NCBI RefSeq assembly: GCF_002205795.1
Contig: NZ_NIUY01000001.1
Coordinates: forward strand, 744,001-808,000
Direction of reading: 5' to 3'
DNA length: 64,000 nucleotides
Origin: Chryseobacterium sp. VAUSW3
GTDB lineage: Bacteria; Bacteroidota; Bacteroidia; Flavobacteriales; Weeksellaceae
Position numbers and translations under genes: made by a program. The stretch's first letter is position 1, and every line of letters starts with the position of its first letter. Positions 25,370 through 34,297 of the stretch are shown piece after piece. A model generated the notes under the pieces. The model was not told the DNA's origin, made no database searches, and saw only the letters and a list, made by a program, of their open reading frames with translations.

Positions 25370-26050
25370 ATGTTTTTACAAACTCCTACCCAAGTTATTA
25401 ATACCACGACCGAAAAACATGTGTTCTCGCTTTGGGAAATCCTTTTCAGCGGCGGTTTGCTCGGCAACATCATTATGGTTTTAATATTCCTGCTGGGGAT
25501 TCTCGCGCTTTATATATTTCTCGAAAGATATTTTTTTATTAAAAGAGCTTCAAAGGAAACTCCGAATTTCCTGGAAAACATTAAAGATTTCGTACAGGAC
25601 GGTAAAATACAGACTGCGGTAGATTACTGCAGAACCATCGACTCGCCTGAAGCAAGGATGATCGAAAAGGGTCTGGCAAGAATCGGAAGACCCATTTCAG
25701 ACATTTCGAATGCGATGCAGAACCAGGGTCAACTGGAGGTTTCAAAACTCGAGAAAAACCTGAACATCCTAGCTTCTGCTTCCGGAGCAGCACCAATGCT
25801 TGGGTTTTTAGGAACCGTTGTCGGGATGATCATGGCATTTTTTGAAATATCGAATGTTACCGGTGCGGTGAGCCCAAAACTTTTAGCATCGGGAATTTAT
25901 ACCGCGATGGCAACTACCGCAGTTGGGTTATTTGTCGGAATCCCTGCTTATTTCTTCTATAATATTCTGGTAACCAACGTTGACAGACTGGTGTTGAAAA
26001 TCCAGACCCATGTGAACGAGTTTCTTGATGCCCTAAATAAACCGCTTTAA
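25370..26050 (+). CDS. exbB: MotA/TolQ/ExbB proton channel protein
   Basis: A 226-aa inner-membrane protein with three predicted helices (about residues 25-50, 140-165 and 180-205). The conserved region is SGAAPMLGFLGTVVGMI...GIYTAMATTAVGL. With ExbD it couples the proton gradient to a TonB-like arm. It overlaps exbD by one base (TAATGG-type junction at 26050). Confidence 0.94.
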   Translation: MFLQTPTQVINTTTEKHVFSLWEILFSGGLLGNIIMVLIFLLGILALYIFLERYFFIKRASKETPNFLENIKDFVQDGKIQTAVDYCRTIDSPEARMIEKGLARIGRPISDISNAMQNQGQLEVSKLEKNLNILASASGAAPMLGFLGTVVGMIMAFFEISNVTGAVSPKLLASGIYTAMATTAVGLFVGIPAYFFYNILVTNVDRLVLKIQTHVNEFLDALNKPL

Positions 26051-26448
26051 TGGAACTGAAACGCAGAAACAGAGTAAATGCCGAATTCAGCATGGCGTCG
26101 ATGACAGATATAATTTTTCTGTTGTTGATATTTTTCATGATCACAAGTTCCGCCATCAGCCAAAGCGCCATCGATGTGAAACTTCCGAAAGCGGATGCTA
26201 CAAATCCCAGCGTTCAGGATCCTTCAACCGTAACTATTAAGGAAGATGGCAAATATTTTGTAAACGATAGGGAAATCCCGAAAGAACAGCTGGAAAATGT
26301 TTTGGTAACTGCCCTGAAAGACGTTCCCAATCCATCATTCACCATTCGGGCCGACGAAAACACCAAACACAAAGATGTGGTTTTTGTAATGGGAATTGCA
26401 GAAACGCACAAGTTTAATTTAGCGATTGCCACCACTCAGGAAAATTAA
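26050..26448 (+). CDS. exbD: ExbD/TolR biopolymer transport protein
   Basis: 132 aa. A single N-terminal membrane helix holds the proton-path Asp in SMTDIIFLLLIFFMI; the periplasmic domain follows. It overlaps both exbB and the TonB-like gene by one base, so the three are translated together. Confidence 0.94.
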   Translation: MELKRRNRVNAEFSMASMTDIIFLLLIFFMITSSAISQSAIDVKLPKADATNPSVQDPSTVTIKEDGKYFVNDREIPKEQLENVLVTALKDVPNPSFTIRADENTKHKDVVFVMGIAETHKFNLAIATTQEN

Positions 26449-27290
26449 TGAGTTATACCTTACAACATAAGAAAGCCGAAGAAAGAGACAGAAGGAACAG
26501 TGCAGTGATTACCTTCATCATCTCATTGTTGGTTTTTCTTGGAATATTCTTTTATAAATTTACCAAAATCACCGAAAAACCTGAGGAAATCACCACAATG
26601 CTCATTAATTTCGGCGATAACCAAAACGGTGCTGAGGCCGAAGAACCCGCAAATCAGGACGGAAGCTTAGCCGCAAATACAGAAATCGCAAACCCCGAAC
26701 CTGTAAAGGAAGTGATTGCTGAAACCAAACCCGAGCCCAAACCAGCCGTTACAAAACCTGTAATAAAAGAAAAAATTCTTACCGGAAGCAACACCAAAGT
26801 CTCTGTCCCGAAAACTGAAAAAGCGACAAAACCGGCACCGGCAAAAACCTCTGCCACCAAGGCTTCGACACCCAATTCCACCACAGGAACCGGCGACGGA
26901 AAAGGTACAGCTGCCATCGGAAATCTGATTAAAGGCCGTGGAACAAAGACCGGTACACAGGGCACCAACGGAACTGCAGGAAACCAAGGCGATCCATTGG
27001 GCGGCGACGGAGAGGGCGACAGTAAAATAGGCGTTGACAGAAACCTTATCGGTTTTATTCCCGGAACCATGGGTCGTGGCGGTGCGCAACCTTCGCACAA
27101 CTGCTCCGCAAGCGGCACCATCAGTATTGCCTACACCGTCGATAAAGCCGGAAATGTAATTTCTGCCCGCAGATCCGGCGGTATTTCCGATCCATGTATT
27201 TCCTCTACATCCGTGTCGTGGGTGAAAAAATATGTAAAGGCAGAAAAAGCCTCCACCTCATCTACAGGCACTTACCGCATAACTTTTTAA
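26448..27290 (+). CDS. TonB-like energy transducer
   Basis: 280 aa. One N-terminal membrane helix (about 22-40), a long Pro/Lys/Glu/Thr-rich and Gly-rich spacer (with PEPVKEVI, KPEPKPAVTKP), and a compact C-terminal domain (GTISIAYTVDKAGNVISARRSGG) resembling the TonB C-domain. It would span the periplasm to reach outer-membrane receptors. Third gene of the exbB-exbD unit. The C-domain is divergent, so TolA-like use is possible. Confidence 0.82.
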   Translation: MSYTLQHKKAEERDRRNSAVITFIISLLVFLGIFFYKFTKITEKPEEITTMLINFGDNQNGAEAEEPANQDGSLAANTEIANPEPVKEVIAETKPEPKPAVTKPVIKEKILTGSNTKVSVPKTEKATKPAPAKTSATKASTPNSTTGTGDGKGTAAIGNLIKGRGTKTGTQGTNGTAGNQGDPLGGDGEGDSKIGVDRNLIGFIPGTMGRGGAQPSHNCSASGTISIAYTVDKAGNVISARRSGGISDPCISSTSVSWVKKYVKAEKASTSSTGTYRITF

Positions 27291-27298
27291 TTTTTATT

Positions 27299-27380
27299 GG
27301 GCGCATATTTCCCGCTTTCACTACTCGCTTCCGCTGTCGCGGAGAGCTCAGACATGCCGTTCAATCGGGAGCGCGGGCAG
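27299..27380 (+). repeat. Dispersed long-hairpin intergenic repeat, copy D (divergent)
   Basis: Contains TTTCCCGCTTTCACTACTCG, an inner perfect stem TCCGC-TGTC-GCGGA and the end TTCAATCGGGAGCGCGGG, echoing CCCGCTTTC...CAATCGGGGC of copy A. Lies between the TonB-like gene and folC. Confidence 0.45.
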
Positions 27381-27467
27381 ATAATAGCAACGAAACCCGG
27401 CATGTTGAACACCGAAATTTAACCTCAAAATTTCCTGAATTCCAAAAACTTTAATCAAATTTGCACC

Positions 27468-28706
27468 ATGACAAACCAAGCATATCAGGAAGCCGTTGAA
27501 TGGCTTTTTGTACAGGCCCCGAATTACCAGATCGATGGGAAAAAAGCCTATAAACCGGGCCTCGGAAACATCACTAAACTCTGCGCATTCTTCGGAAACC
27601 CACAGTACAAAATAAAAACCATCCACATTGGCGGAACCAACGGCAAGGGCTCTTCCAGCAACATGCTCGCCTCAATTCTTCAGGAGTCGGGTTATAAAGT
27701 GGGAATTTACAATTCGCCCCACCTCATCGATTTCACCGAAAGAATTAAGGTAAACGGTCAAAACTGCGACAGGGAATTTGTTTATAATTTCATACAAAAG
27801 CTAAAAAACCTGCCCGCAGACATCCGCCCTTCCTTTTTCGAATTCACCACCATCATGGCTTTCGAATATTTTGCACAGCAAAATGTAGATTTCGCCATTA
27901 TTGAAGTAGGTCTCGGCGGCAGATTAGATTCTACCAATATCATACGTCCTTTGGTTTCAGCCATCACCAATGTTGCGCTGGACCATCAGAATATTCTGGG
28001 AAACACAGTGGAAGAAATCGCGACAGAAAAAGCAGGAATCATCAAACAAAACACGCCCATCATCAGCGGTGACGACGATGAAAGTGTAAAATCAATCATC
28101 AGAAAAAGAGCAGAAGAGAACAGCTCGGAATGGATTGATGCCACTTTAATTGAAGCATCTTTACCTTCAGATTTAAAGGGAAATTATCAGCAGAAGAATA
28201 CTAAGGTGGTGATTGCACTTGTTGAAGCACTGAGGAATTTAGGGCTGATAATTCCACAGGAAAAGGTAGAAAAAGGCTTGTTGAATGTTCAGAAAAACAC
28301 TGGTTTTATCGGCCGCTGGTTCGAGTTCTCCGAAGCTCCACAGATAATTTGCGACACCGCCCATAACCAGGCAGGTTTGGAAGAGGTTTTTGCTCAGCTC
28401 AATTCCATCCCGAAGTTCAAACATATTGTTCTTGGTTTCGTAAAAGACAAAAAAATTGATGAAGTTTTAAAGATTCTTCCGGAGAATGCCACCTTCTATT
28501 TTGCCAAACCTTACCTCAACCGGGGCCTTCATCCCAGTTTTTATGAAGATGAACTGAAAAAATCGAAAATTTTTTATAAAATTTTTGATCACGTCAATGA
28601 TGCATATCTTTCTGCAAAACAGAATCTTAAAAACGGGGAAATGATTTTTATCGGCGGAAGTAACTTTGTAGTGGGAGAATTTCTTGAAAAAAATTTGCAG
28701 AAATAA
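27468..28706 (+). CDS. folC: Bifunctional dihydrofolate synthase / folylpolyglutamate synthase
   Basis: 412 aa, a Mur-ligase-like ATPase that adds glutamate to dihydropteroate and folates. Seen are the P-loop GGTNGKGSSSNML, GIYNSPHLIDFTERIKVNG, EVGLGGRLDSTN and TNVALDHQNILG, and in the C-domain CDTAHNQAGLEEVF. Length and motifs are usual. Followed within 35 bp by tRNA-Val, which has its own promoter inside the folC 3' end. Confidence 0.94.
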   Translation: MTNQAYQEAVEWLFVQAPNYQIDGKKAYKPGLGNITKLCAFFGNPQYKIKTIHIGGTNGKGSSSNMLASILQESGYKVGIYNSPHLIDFTERIKVNGQNCDREFVYNFIQKLKNLPADIRPSFFEFTTIMAFEYFAQQNVDFAIIEVGLGGRLDSTNIIRPLVSAITNVALDHQNILGNTVEEIATEKAGIIKQNTPIISGDDDESVKSIIRKRAEENSSEWIDATLIEASLPSDLKGNYQQKNTKVVIALVEALRNLGLIIPQEKVEKGLLNVQKNTGFIGRWFEFSEAPQIICDTAHNQAGLEEVFAQLNSIPKFKHIVLGFVKDKKIDEVLKILPENATFYFAKPYLNRGLHPSFYEDELKKSKIFYKIFDHVNDAYLSAKQNLKNGEMIFIGGSNFVVGEFLEKNLQK

Positions 28707-28724
28707 AAAAAGCTTGTATATTTG
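28694..28724 (+). promoter_or_regulatory. Consensus promoter of tRNA-Val
   Basis: TTTG (28694-28697), 19 bp, TATATTTG (28717-28724): an exact -33/-7 Bacteroidota promoter. The -33 box lies in the last codons of folC. Confidence 0.75.
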
Positions 28725-28739
28725 CAACACCAAAAACAA

Positions 28740-28814
28740 GGGTTCTTAGCTCAGTTGGTTCAGAGCATCTGGTTTACACCCAGAGGGTCGGGGGTTCGAA
28801 TCCCTCAGGACCCA
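28740..28814 (+). tRNA. tRNA-Val (anticodon UAC)
   Basis: A complete cloverleaf of 75 nt. The acceptor GGGTTCT pairs with AGGACCC (one G-T); the D arm is GCTC..GAGC; the anticodon stem TCTGG/CCAGA encloses TTTACAC with TAC at positions 34-36; the T arm is GGGGG-TTCGAAT-CCCTC. Discriminator A; CCA is not encoded. Confidence 0.96.
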
Positions 28815-28816
28815 CA

Positions 28817-28845
28817 AACTCCTCAAGAAATTGAGGAGTTTTTTT
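28817..28845 (+). terminator. Terminator of tRNA-Val
   Basis: 10-bp perfect stem AACTCCTCAA / TTGAGGAGTT with a GAAA tetraloop and T tract, starting two bases after the tRNA. Confidence 0.9.
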
Positions 28846-28927
28846 GTGCTTAGAATCTAACATTAGGTTTAATGGATTTCTTACTCCTTTCTATATTTCA
28901 CTTTTTCCCTTAAATTATTCCATTTTA

Positions 28928-28966
28928 GGTTACCCTCCAGGTTACCCAAAAATTTCTCAGGTTACC
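28928..28966 (+). repeat. Three direct GGTTACC repeats
   Basis: Copies at 28928-28934, 28940-28946 and 28960-28966 (start-to-start 12 and 20 bp), two of them as CAGGTTACC. They begin about 115 bp past the tRNA-Val 3' end, so they could be arm-type sites of a lost tyrosine recombinase or protein-binding sites. Confidence 0.5.
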
Positions 28967-29198
28967 ATATCAACTACCCATTAAATCAATGAAAACCTCA
29001 ACACTATTCCTTATAAGAAATATAAAATCAATGTAAAAGGTTATAAAATAATCACAAATCGCAGTATTGGAAAATTTATTAAATTTGCAGCATGCTAAAA
29101 TACAGACGGTTATAGAGTTAGCTGCGACAAGAAACCATCATTTCTTATTAAATAAAACCTCCAGAACCACTTTTAATAAACATTTTAGAGAGATTGAG

Positions 29199-29231
29199 CC
29201 GTAGTTGCCCCGTAGTCGCGCCGTAACATCC
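29199..29231 (+). repeat. Three CCGTAR repeats with 11-bp period
   Basis: CCGTAG at 29199 and 29210, CCGTAA at 29221, each starting exactly 11 bp after the last, so they face the same side of the helix. GC-rich against an AT-rich surrounding. Confidence 0.5.
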
Positions 29232-29395
29232 GCTATTCTTCTTAACGTCCCCTTCATATCCTCCCCATTAATACTTCAGGTCAACAGTATATCAAAAGGA
29301 AAAGTTCTCATGCTTTTTAACGGTCCAAAAAAAACAGAAAACCGGTTGCTGACTAATCACAAAAAAAATTATTAATTTTATCTCAAAACACAGAT

Positions 29396-30931
29396 ATGTT
29401 GGTAAAAATTTACGGAAGTGCCATTTTTGGAGTCTCTGCACAAACGATTACGATCGAAGTGAATGTAGATACTTCAGGAGTGGGATATCATTTGGTGGGC
29501 CTGCCCGATAATGCAATTAAAGAAAGCAGCTACCGCATTTCTGCGGCTTTAAAGAACGTCGGTTATAAAATACCGGGCAAGAAGATTACCATCAACATGG
29601 CGCCCGCAGACCTGCGGAAAGAAGGCTCGGCATACGATCTCAGTATCGCTTTAGGCATTCTGGCCGCTTCAGAACAAATCAGAGCTGAAGACATCGGCGA
29701 TTACATCATCATGGGAGAACTTTCGCTGGACGGAGGACTATTGCCAATTAAAGGCGTTTTACCCATCGCCATCAAAGCCCGTGAAGAAGGTTTCAAAGGA
29801 ATTATTTTACCTAAACAGAATATCCGTGAGGCAGCTATTGTAGATCAGCTGGAGGTTTACGGGATTGAAAACATCAGGGAAGTCATCGGTTTTTTTAATG
29901 AAGGAATTCCACTGGAAAGAACAACCATCGATACCCGCAAAGAGTTTCAGGATAAAATCAACTTCTTTTCCACCGACTTTTCGGAAGTGAAAGGCCAGGA
30001 AACCGCCAAACGCGCCATGGAAGTTGCGGCGGCAGGCGGGCACAACATTATCTTAATCGGTCCGCCAGGAAGCGGAAAAACGATGCTCGCAAAAAGAGTT
30101 CCGAGTATTCTTCCGCCTTTAACCCTAAAAGAAGCCTTAGAGACCACCAAAATACATTCGGTAGCAGGAAAAATAGGAACAGAGACTTCTTTGATGACCG
30201 TTAGACCCTTCAGAAGTCCGCACCATACCATCTCTGATGTGGCTTTAGTTGGTGGCGGAAGCTATCCGCAACCGGGAGAAATTTCCCTGGCGCACAACGG
30301 CGTTTTATTTCTAGATGAAATGCCCGAATTTAAAAGAACCGTCCTCGAAGTCATGCGCCAGCCCTTGGAAGACCGCGAAGTCACCATTTCACGCGCCAAA
30401 TTTACCGTAAATTATCCCGCAAGCTTTATGCTGGTAGCAAGTATGAACCCCAGCCCGAGCGGTTATTTCCCAGATGACCCCAACAACACTTCCTCACAGT
30501 TTGAAATGCAGCGGTACATGAACAAACTTTCCGGACCGTTGCTCGACAGGATTGATATTCATATTGAAGTCCAGAAAGTGGAATTCGACCAGCTTTCTGA
30601 CAAGAGAAAAGGTGAAAAGAGTGATGAAATCCGGAGCCGCGTTTTAAAAGCCCGCGAGATTCAGTCCAAAAGATACCATAACTCCGAAATTCATTACAAC
30701 GCCCAAATGGGTCCCAGGGAAATTGAAAAATACTGTGAACTCGATGAAACCTCACAAAATCTCATCAAAACTGCCATGGAAAAACTAAATCTTTCGGCAA
30801 GAGCCTATGACAGAATCCTGAAAGTAGCCAGAACCATAGCAGATTTAGAACTCGAAGAGACGCTCAATTCAAGTCACATCGCAGAAGCCATTCAGTACAG
30901 AAGCCTCGACCGGGAATTTTGGAATGTATAA
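29396..30931 (+). CDS. comM: YifB/ComM family Mg-chelatase-like AAA ATPase
   Basis: 511 aa. An N-terminal Lon-protease-like domain (YGSAIFGVSAQTITIEV.., residues 1-170), an AAA+ core with Walker A GPPGSGKTMLAKR (about 222) and Walker B FLDEMPEF, the SPHHTISDVALVGGG insert, and a Mg-chelatase C-domain. ComM-type helicases promote branch migration during natural transformation. dprA lies 2.1 kb downstream, which fits a DNA-uptake/recombination capacity. Confidence 0.93.
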   Translation: MLVKIYGSAIFGVSAQTITIEVNVDTSGVGYHLVGLPDNAIKESSYRISAALKNVGYKIPGKKITINMAPADLRKEGSAYDLSIALGILAASEQIRAEDIGDYIIMGELSLDGGLLPIKGVLPIAIKAREEGFKGIILPKQNIREAAIVDQLEVYGIENIREVIGFFNEGIPLERTTIDTRKEFQDKINFFSTDFSEVKGQETAKRAMEVAAAGGHNIILIGPPGSGKTMLAKRVPSILPPLTLKEALETTKIHSVAGKIGTETSLMTVRPFRSPHHTISDVALVGGGSYPQPGEISLAHNGVLFLDEMPEFKRTVLEVMRQPLEDREVTISRAKFTVNYPASFMLVASMNPSPSGYFPDDPNNTSSQFEMQRYMNKLSGPLLDRIDIHIEVQKVEFDQLSDKRKGEKSDEIRSRVLKAREIQSKRYHNSEIHYNAQMGPREIEKYCELDETSQNLIKTAMEKLNLSARAYDRILKVARTIADLELEETLNSSHIAEAIQYRSLDREFWNV

Positions 30932-30943
30932 CACACACAAAAT

Positions 30944-32050
30944 TTAATTAACAAAAGGTTTTATAAGCTTCTTGTTTTTTTCTTTGTTTTCAAAACCTAA
31001 ATTATAGGAGAAACCAACTCCCAGGGTCTGTTTCATCTGAAGTTTCTGCAGCTGATCATGATCGTAAAGCAGATCCAGACTTACCACGGTGGAAATAAAT
31101 TTGTTGAACCTGATGTTTAAAGTTCCGTTATAAGCGATATCTACACGTTCCGGATGAAAGACGTAATTACTGAAGAAGTTGATTTGATTGACCAGATTAA
31201 TGTCTTTATAAATTTTCATTCGGTAAAGAATATTTACGAGCGCACCTAACTCCGAACGCACACTTTGCCCATCACGTTCCAAACCATATTTGCCTGCTTT
31301 CTGCAGAAAAGGATCAGTAACAAAAGTGAATTTACCGTTTACAGGCCGGAAGATCACCTGGAAATTCTCATTCGGGTTGTATGAAATACCTAAACCGGCG
31401 TTTAAATAACCGGGAGCCATAAATCTTGAAACGCGGTCGGCGAATTCCGGATCTGGCGTTACGCTGTAATTGTAACCGGGAGAAAACTGCGATAAAAACT
31501 GAAAACCGGTAGATAGATAGAAGTTTTTACCAACATCATATCCATAATTGGTCATAAGGTTAATGTAATCTTCAGTTTTTCTTGAAGATTCACCCTGAGA
31601 CGTAACAAACCCGTAACCCAGCTGCAGGTTGTTATCAAGGAAATGCTTTCTGTTTTTGTAACTTAAATTATAATTAATTTTCCCAATGATGCCAATGTTG
31701 TTATTTCCACCCGAATTCCAGTTAGAAAAAGACGATTGGTTAAATACCAGATTATTCTGCCCAAAATAAAACCATCTTACCGGTTCTTTAAGTTTCAGAA
31801 GGTTATAAGGTGTAATCGGAATATCTTCCGTTATGTTTGAAATCACTACTTTATCGCGGATTACAAGGGTGTCTTTAAAACGGACATCAAAGTTGATGAG
31901 CTTAGGATTCGCCAGACTGTCCAGATCTAAAGCTACGGAATCCCATCTTTGCTGAGAAATAGAATCAATCTCTTTTAAAATATTTCTGCCATTTTGGGAA
32001 TAGGCGGGCAACGCCAGCAATGTAAGAAAAACGATAATAAACTGTCTCAT
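30944..32050 (-). CDS. DUF3078 domain-containing exported protein
   Basis: 368 aa from ATG 32050 (MRQFIIVFLTLLALPAYSQ, a signal peptide). Eight further in-frame codons upstream overlap the promoter box, so they are excluded. The body is a beta-rich barrel-like sequence (NLVFNQSSFSNWNSGGNNN, LLYDHDQLQKLQMKQTLGVG) typical of DUF3078. Probably an outer-membrane protein of Bacteroidota; function unknown. Confidence 0.88.
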   Translation of the reverse strand: MRQFIIVFLTLLALPAYSQNGRNILKEIDSISQQRWDSVALDLDSLANPKLINFDVRFKDTLVIRDKVVISNITEDIPITPYNLLKLKEPVRWFYFGQNNLVFNQSSFSNWNSGGNNNIGIIGKINYNLSYKNRKHFLDNNLQLGYGFVTSQGESSRKTEDYINLMTNYGYDVGKNFYLSTGFQFLSQFSPGYNYSVTPDPEFADRVSRFMAPGYLNAGLGISYNPNENFQVIFRPVNGKFTFVTDPFLQKAGKYGLERDGQSVRSELGALVNILYRMKIYKDINLVNQINFFSNYVFHPERVDIAYNGTLNIRFNKFISTVVSLDLLYDHDQLQKLQMKQTLGVGFSYNLGFENKEKNKKLIKPFVN

Positions 32051-32056
32051 AGACTG

Positions 32057-32064
32057 CAAATTTA
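32057..32064 (-). promoter_or_regulatory. -7 box of the DUF3078 gene
   Basis: The minus strand reads TAAATTTG, ending 6 nt before the ATG at 32050: probably a leaderless mRNA. Confidence 0.5.
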
Positions 32065-32202
32065 ATGTAAACAAATAAAACCTTACAATTCCCTGCAGAT
32101 GTTTTTATTACTTTTTGTCTTATATAAGTTTTTAGGATTGTAAAAGATTAGCCATATTTACTTAAAATTTATTTTGGTAAAAGTTTTGACAAAGAAATAG
32201 GT

Positions 32203-32973
32203 ATGCTAAAAGAATCCCTGAATTACAGAGCGGTAATCTACGCAACCATAATGGTTTCAGCAATGTGGCTGGGGTTTTTCCTGCAATATCTCGGGCTGTT
32301 CGACGGTTGTAGTGGCGCCATTATTCCGCTGAATCCGGAAGGCCTGAAGGGAATTTTTTTATCCCCTTTCCTGCACGGCAATATCGAGCATATTTTTGGA
32401 AATTCAGTCCCTATTTTTGTCTTGATTTTTTTGCTGTTTCAGTTTTACCCTTTTATCGCAAAAAAAGTGTTCTTTCTTGGCTGGTTTGTATCAGCATTTT
32501 TGGTCTGGCTCCTGCCACCGATTGATATTTTTACCGGTAATTTCAATTTTGTGTGTATTATCGGTGCCAGCGGAATCGTATATGTATTGGCTTTTTTCCT
32601 TTTTTTCAGTGGCGTTTTCCGGTGGAATATGAAGCTGCTCACCGTTTCACTCATTGTGGCGTTATATTACGGAAGTTTGGTTTGGGGTGTGATGCCCGAA
32701 GAACTGTTTACGAATCTTGAAGAGCCCAGCAGAATTTCGTGGCAATCGCATCTTTCAGGGGCGGTAGTAGGGATGATCATGGCATTTGTTTTCAGAAAAA
32801 CAGGTGAAAAGAACAAACGTTTTATCTGGCAGTTCCCGAATTATTACAGCGAGAAAGACGATAAACTTTGGCAGGAATACAAAGAAAATCATCCCGATGA
32901 TTTTATGGAGCTTCCTTATCTTAAAAAAGAAGATCCTTGGGATCATTTAGACAAAATCCGGAAAAACGAATAA
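32203..32973 (+). CDS. Rhomboid family intramembrane serine protease
   Basis: 256 aa with six predicted membrane helices. The catalytic dyad is Ser123 in GASGIVY and His183 in WQSHLSG; HGNIEHIFGN (N67) matches the oxyanion segment. The C-terminal 60 residues are soluble and charged (ENHPDDFMELPYLKKEDPW). It cleaves substrates within the membrane; the substrate is unknown. Confidence 0.92.
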   Translation: MLKESLNYRAVIYATIMVSAMWLGFFLQYLGLFDGCSGAIIPLNPEGLKGIFLSPFLHGNIEHIFGNSVPIFVLIFLLFQFYPFIAKKVFFLGWFVSAFLVWLLPPIDIFTGNFNFVCIIGASGIVYVLAFFLFFSGVFRWNMKLLTVSLIVALYYGSLVWGVMPEELFTNLEEPSRISWQSHLSGAVVGMIMAFVFRKTGEKNKRFIWQFPNYYSEKDDKLWQEYKENHPDDFMELPYLKKEDPWDHLDKIRKNE

Positions 32974-32980
32974 TTTTTAA

Positions 32981-32988
32981 TAATTTTG
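32981..32988 (+). promoter_or_regulatory. -7 box of dprA
   Basis: TAATTTTG, 13 nt before the ATG at 33002, 8 bp after the rhomboid stop. Confidence 0.5.
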
Positions 32989-33001
32989 AGAAAAATAACC
33001 C

Positions 33002-34111
33002 ATGTTTTCCGAAGAAACCCTATATTCTGTTGCACTTCGCCACTGCCCGCTCATCGGCGACATGGTCTTCAGAAAATTGGTGAGTGAAATTGGCTCTGCA
33101 AAAGAAGTTTGGAAAATTTCAAAATCTGGATTGAAAAACATCTATGGGATCGGTCGGAAAATATCTCTCGAAATTGGCAATCCGAACCATCTGAAATTTG
33201 CGGAAGAAGAACTGGATTTCTGCGAGAAAAATAATATTAAAATCAACCTCCGCCATCTCGGCGACCTACCCTATCATCTTAACGAATGTGAAGATGCTCC
33301 CGCCATCCTTTACCAAAAAGGCAGTTACGATCCCGCCCGGCAACCGCTTAGTATTGTTGGTACCCGCAATATTACACCATACGGAAAAATGTTTGTACAG
33401 GATTTTCTGGAAGAGATTAAAACCAAAAAAGTCATTACAGTAAGTGGTTTGGCTTTAGGCGTTGATACTGAAGTTCACGAAGTTTCGCTTCAGAAAAACA
33501 TTCCGACTGCAGCGGTTTTAGCACATGGGTTCCACACGCTATATCCGAGCAAAAACAAAAAACTTTCCGAAAGAATTTTAGAAGAAAACGGCGTTCTTTT
33601 TACGGAATTCAATTCCAGGCAGAAACCCGACCGTGAAAATTTTATCCAAAGAAACCGGGTCATTGCTGGACTTTCTCCTGCAACAATAGTTGTAGAAACA
33701 GCTTTTGGCGGCGGCTCCATCAGTACTGCGACGTTTGCCAACAATTATAACCGCGAAGTGTATGCGCTGCCAGGCAAAATTACCGATAAATACAGCCAGG
33801 GCTGCAACCAGCTCATCTTTCAGAATAAAGCGGCGGCCATTTACACCCTTTCTGCTCTGGCAGAACAGTTGGGATTTCATAAAGAAAGTGAGAAAACGGG
33901 CGAGCTCTTTCCAAGTTCAGAAATCAGGATTCAACTGCCTGAAATTCAGCAAACCCTTTTAAAGGCCTTAGATAAAAACACCCCGCTTTCACTGGATGAG
34001 ATTTCGATAAAAATGCAGATTCCATCCTATAAAATATTGCCCGATTTGCTTCAACTTGAAATTTCCGGGTACATCAAAGCACTTTCGGGAAGACAATATC
34101 TGGCGAATTAA
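33002..34111 (+). CDS. dprA: DNA-processing protein DprA
   Basis: 369 aa. The Rossmann-like core shows SIVGTRNITPYG, SGLALGVDTEVHEVSL, HGFHTLYPSKNKKL and FIQRNRVIAGLSPATIVVE. The C-terminal 70 residues form a winged helix (LSLDEISIKMQIPSYKILPDLLQLEISGYI), and the N-terminal part resembles a HhH/SAM-like domain. DprA loads RecA on incoming single strands during natural transformation. Confidence 0.94.
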   Translation: MFSEETLYSVALRHCPLIGDMVFRKLVSEIGSAKEVWKISKSGLKNIYGIGRKISLEIGNPNHLKFAEEELDFCEKNNIKINLRHLGDLPYHLNECEDAPAILYQKGSYDPARQPLSIVGTRNITPYGKMFVQDFLEEIKTKKVITVSGLALGVDTEVHEVSLQKNIPTAAVLAHGFHTLYPSKNKKLSERILEENGVLFTEFNSRQKPDRENFIQRNRVIAGLSPATIVVETAFGGGSISTATFANNYNREVYALPGKITDKYSQGCNQLIFQNKAAAIYTLSALAEQLGFHKESEKTGELFPSSEIRIQLPEIQQTLLKALDKNTPLSLDEISIKMQIPSYKILPDLLQLEISGYIKALSGRQYLAN

Positions 34112-34244
34112 GATATGCAGGTTTTTAAAAATTTATTAATCTTAAGTTAACATTCAATAATTGATATTATAAATGTTAAAATTGTGAATTTAACAAAAAT
34201 AAACTCCAATATTATTAATATTTAATCAATTATTAAAATTTTTG

Positions 34245-34274
34245 TTGCAAGTTTTGAAAAAAAAATTAAATTTG
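34245..34274 (+). promoter_or_regulatory. Promoter of gdhA
   Basis: TTG (34245-34247), 19 bp, TAAATTTG (34267-34274). The ATG lies 23 nt on. The upstream 150 bp is very AT-rich, like an UP element. Confidence 0.65.
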
Positions 34275-34297
34275 TTGACAATAATAATCACCCCCTT

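Larger units (their letters stand above)
28850..29395. other. Gene-free region beside tRNA-Val, possible scar of an integrated element
   Basis: This 545-bp stretch has no convincing gene. It holds three GGTTACC copies, three CCGTAR copies at 11-bp steps, a TAAATTTG box (about 29083-29090), and, at 28988, 15 codons (MKTSTLFLIRNIKSM, then stop) resembling the start of Bacteroidota tyrosine recombinases. A 40-50-codon open stretch (about 29050-29205, no good start) ends at TAG 29202. No duplicate of the tRNA 3' end was found. The scar reading is inference. Confidence 0.35.

Noticed and set aside
26654-27121. Long open frame antisense to the TonB-like gene (155 codons)
   Set aside because: It mirrors the low-complexity Pro/Lys/Gly-rich spacer of the plus-strand gene; composition, not coding, keeps it open.
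27299-27380. GC-rich patch as a CRISPR or integron site
   Set aside because: There are no regularly spaced direct repeats; it fits the dispersed hairpin family.
28740-29395. A complete attL/attR pair at tRNA-Val
   Set aside because: I could not find a second copy of the tRNA 3' end in the gap, so only the weaker scar reading is kept.
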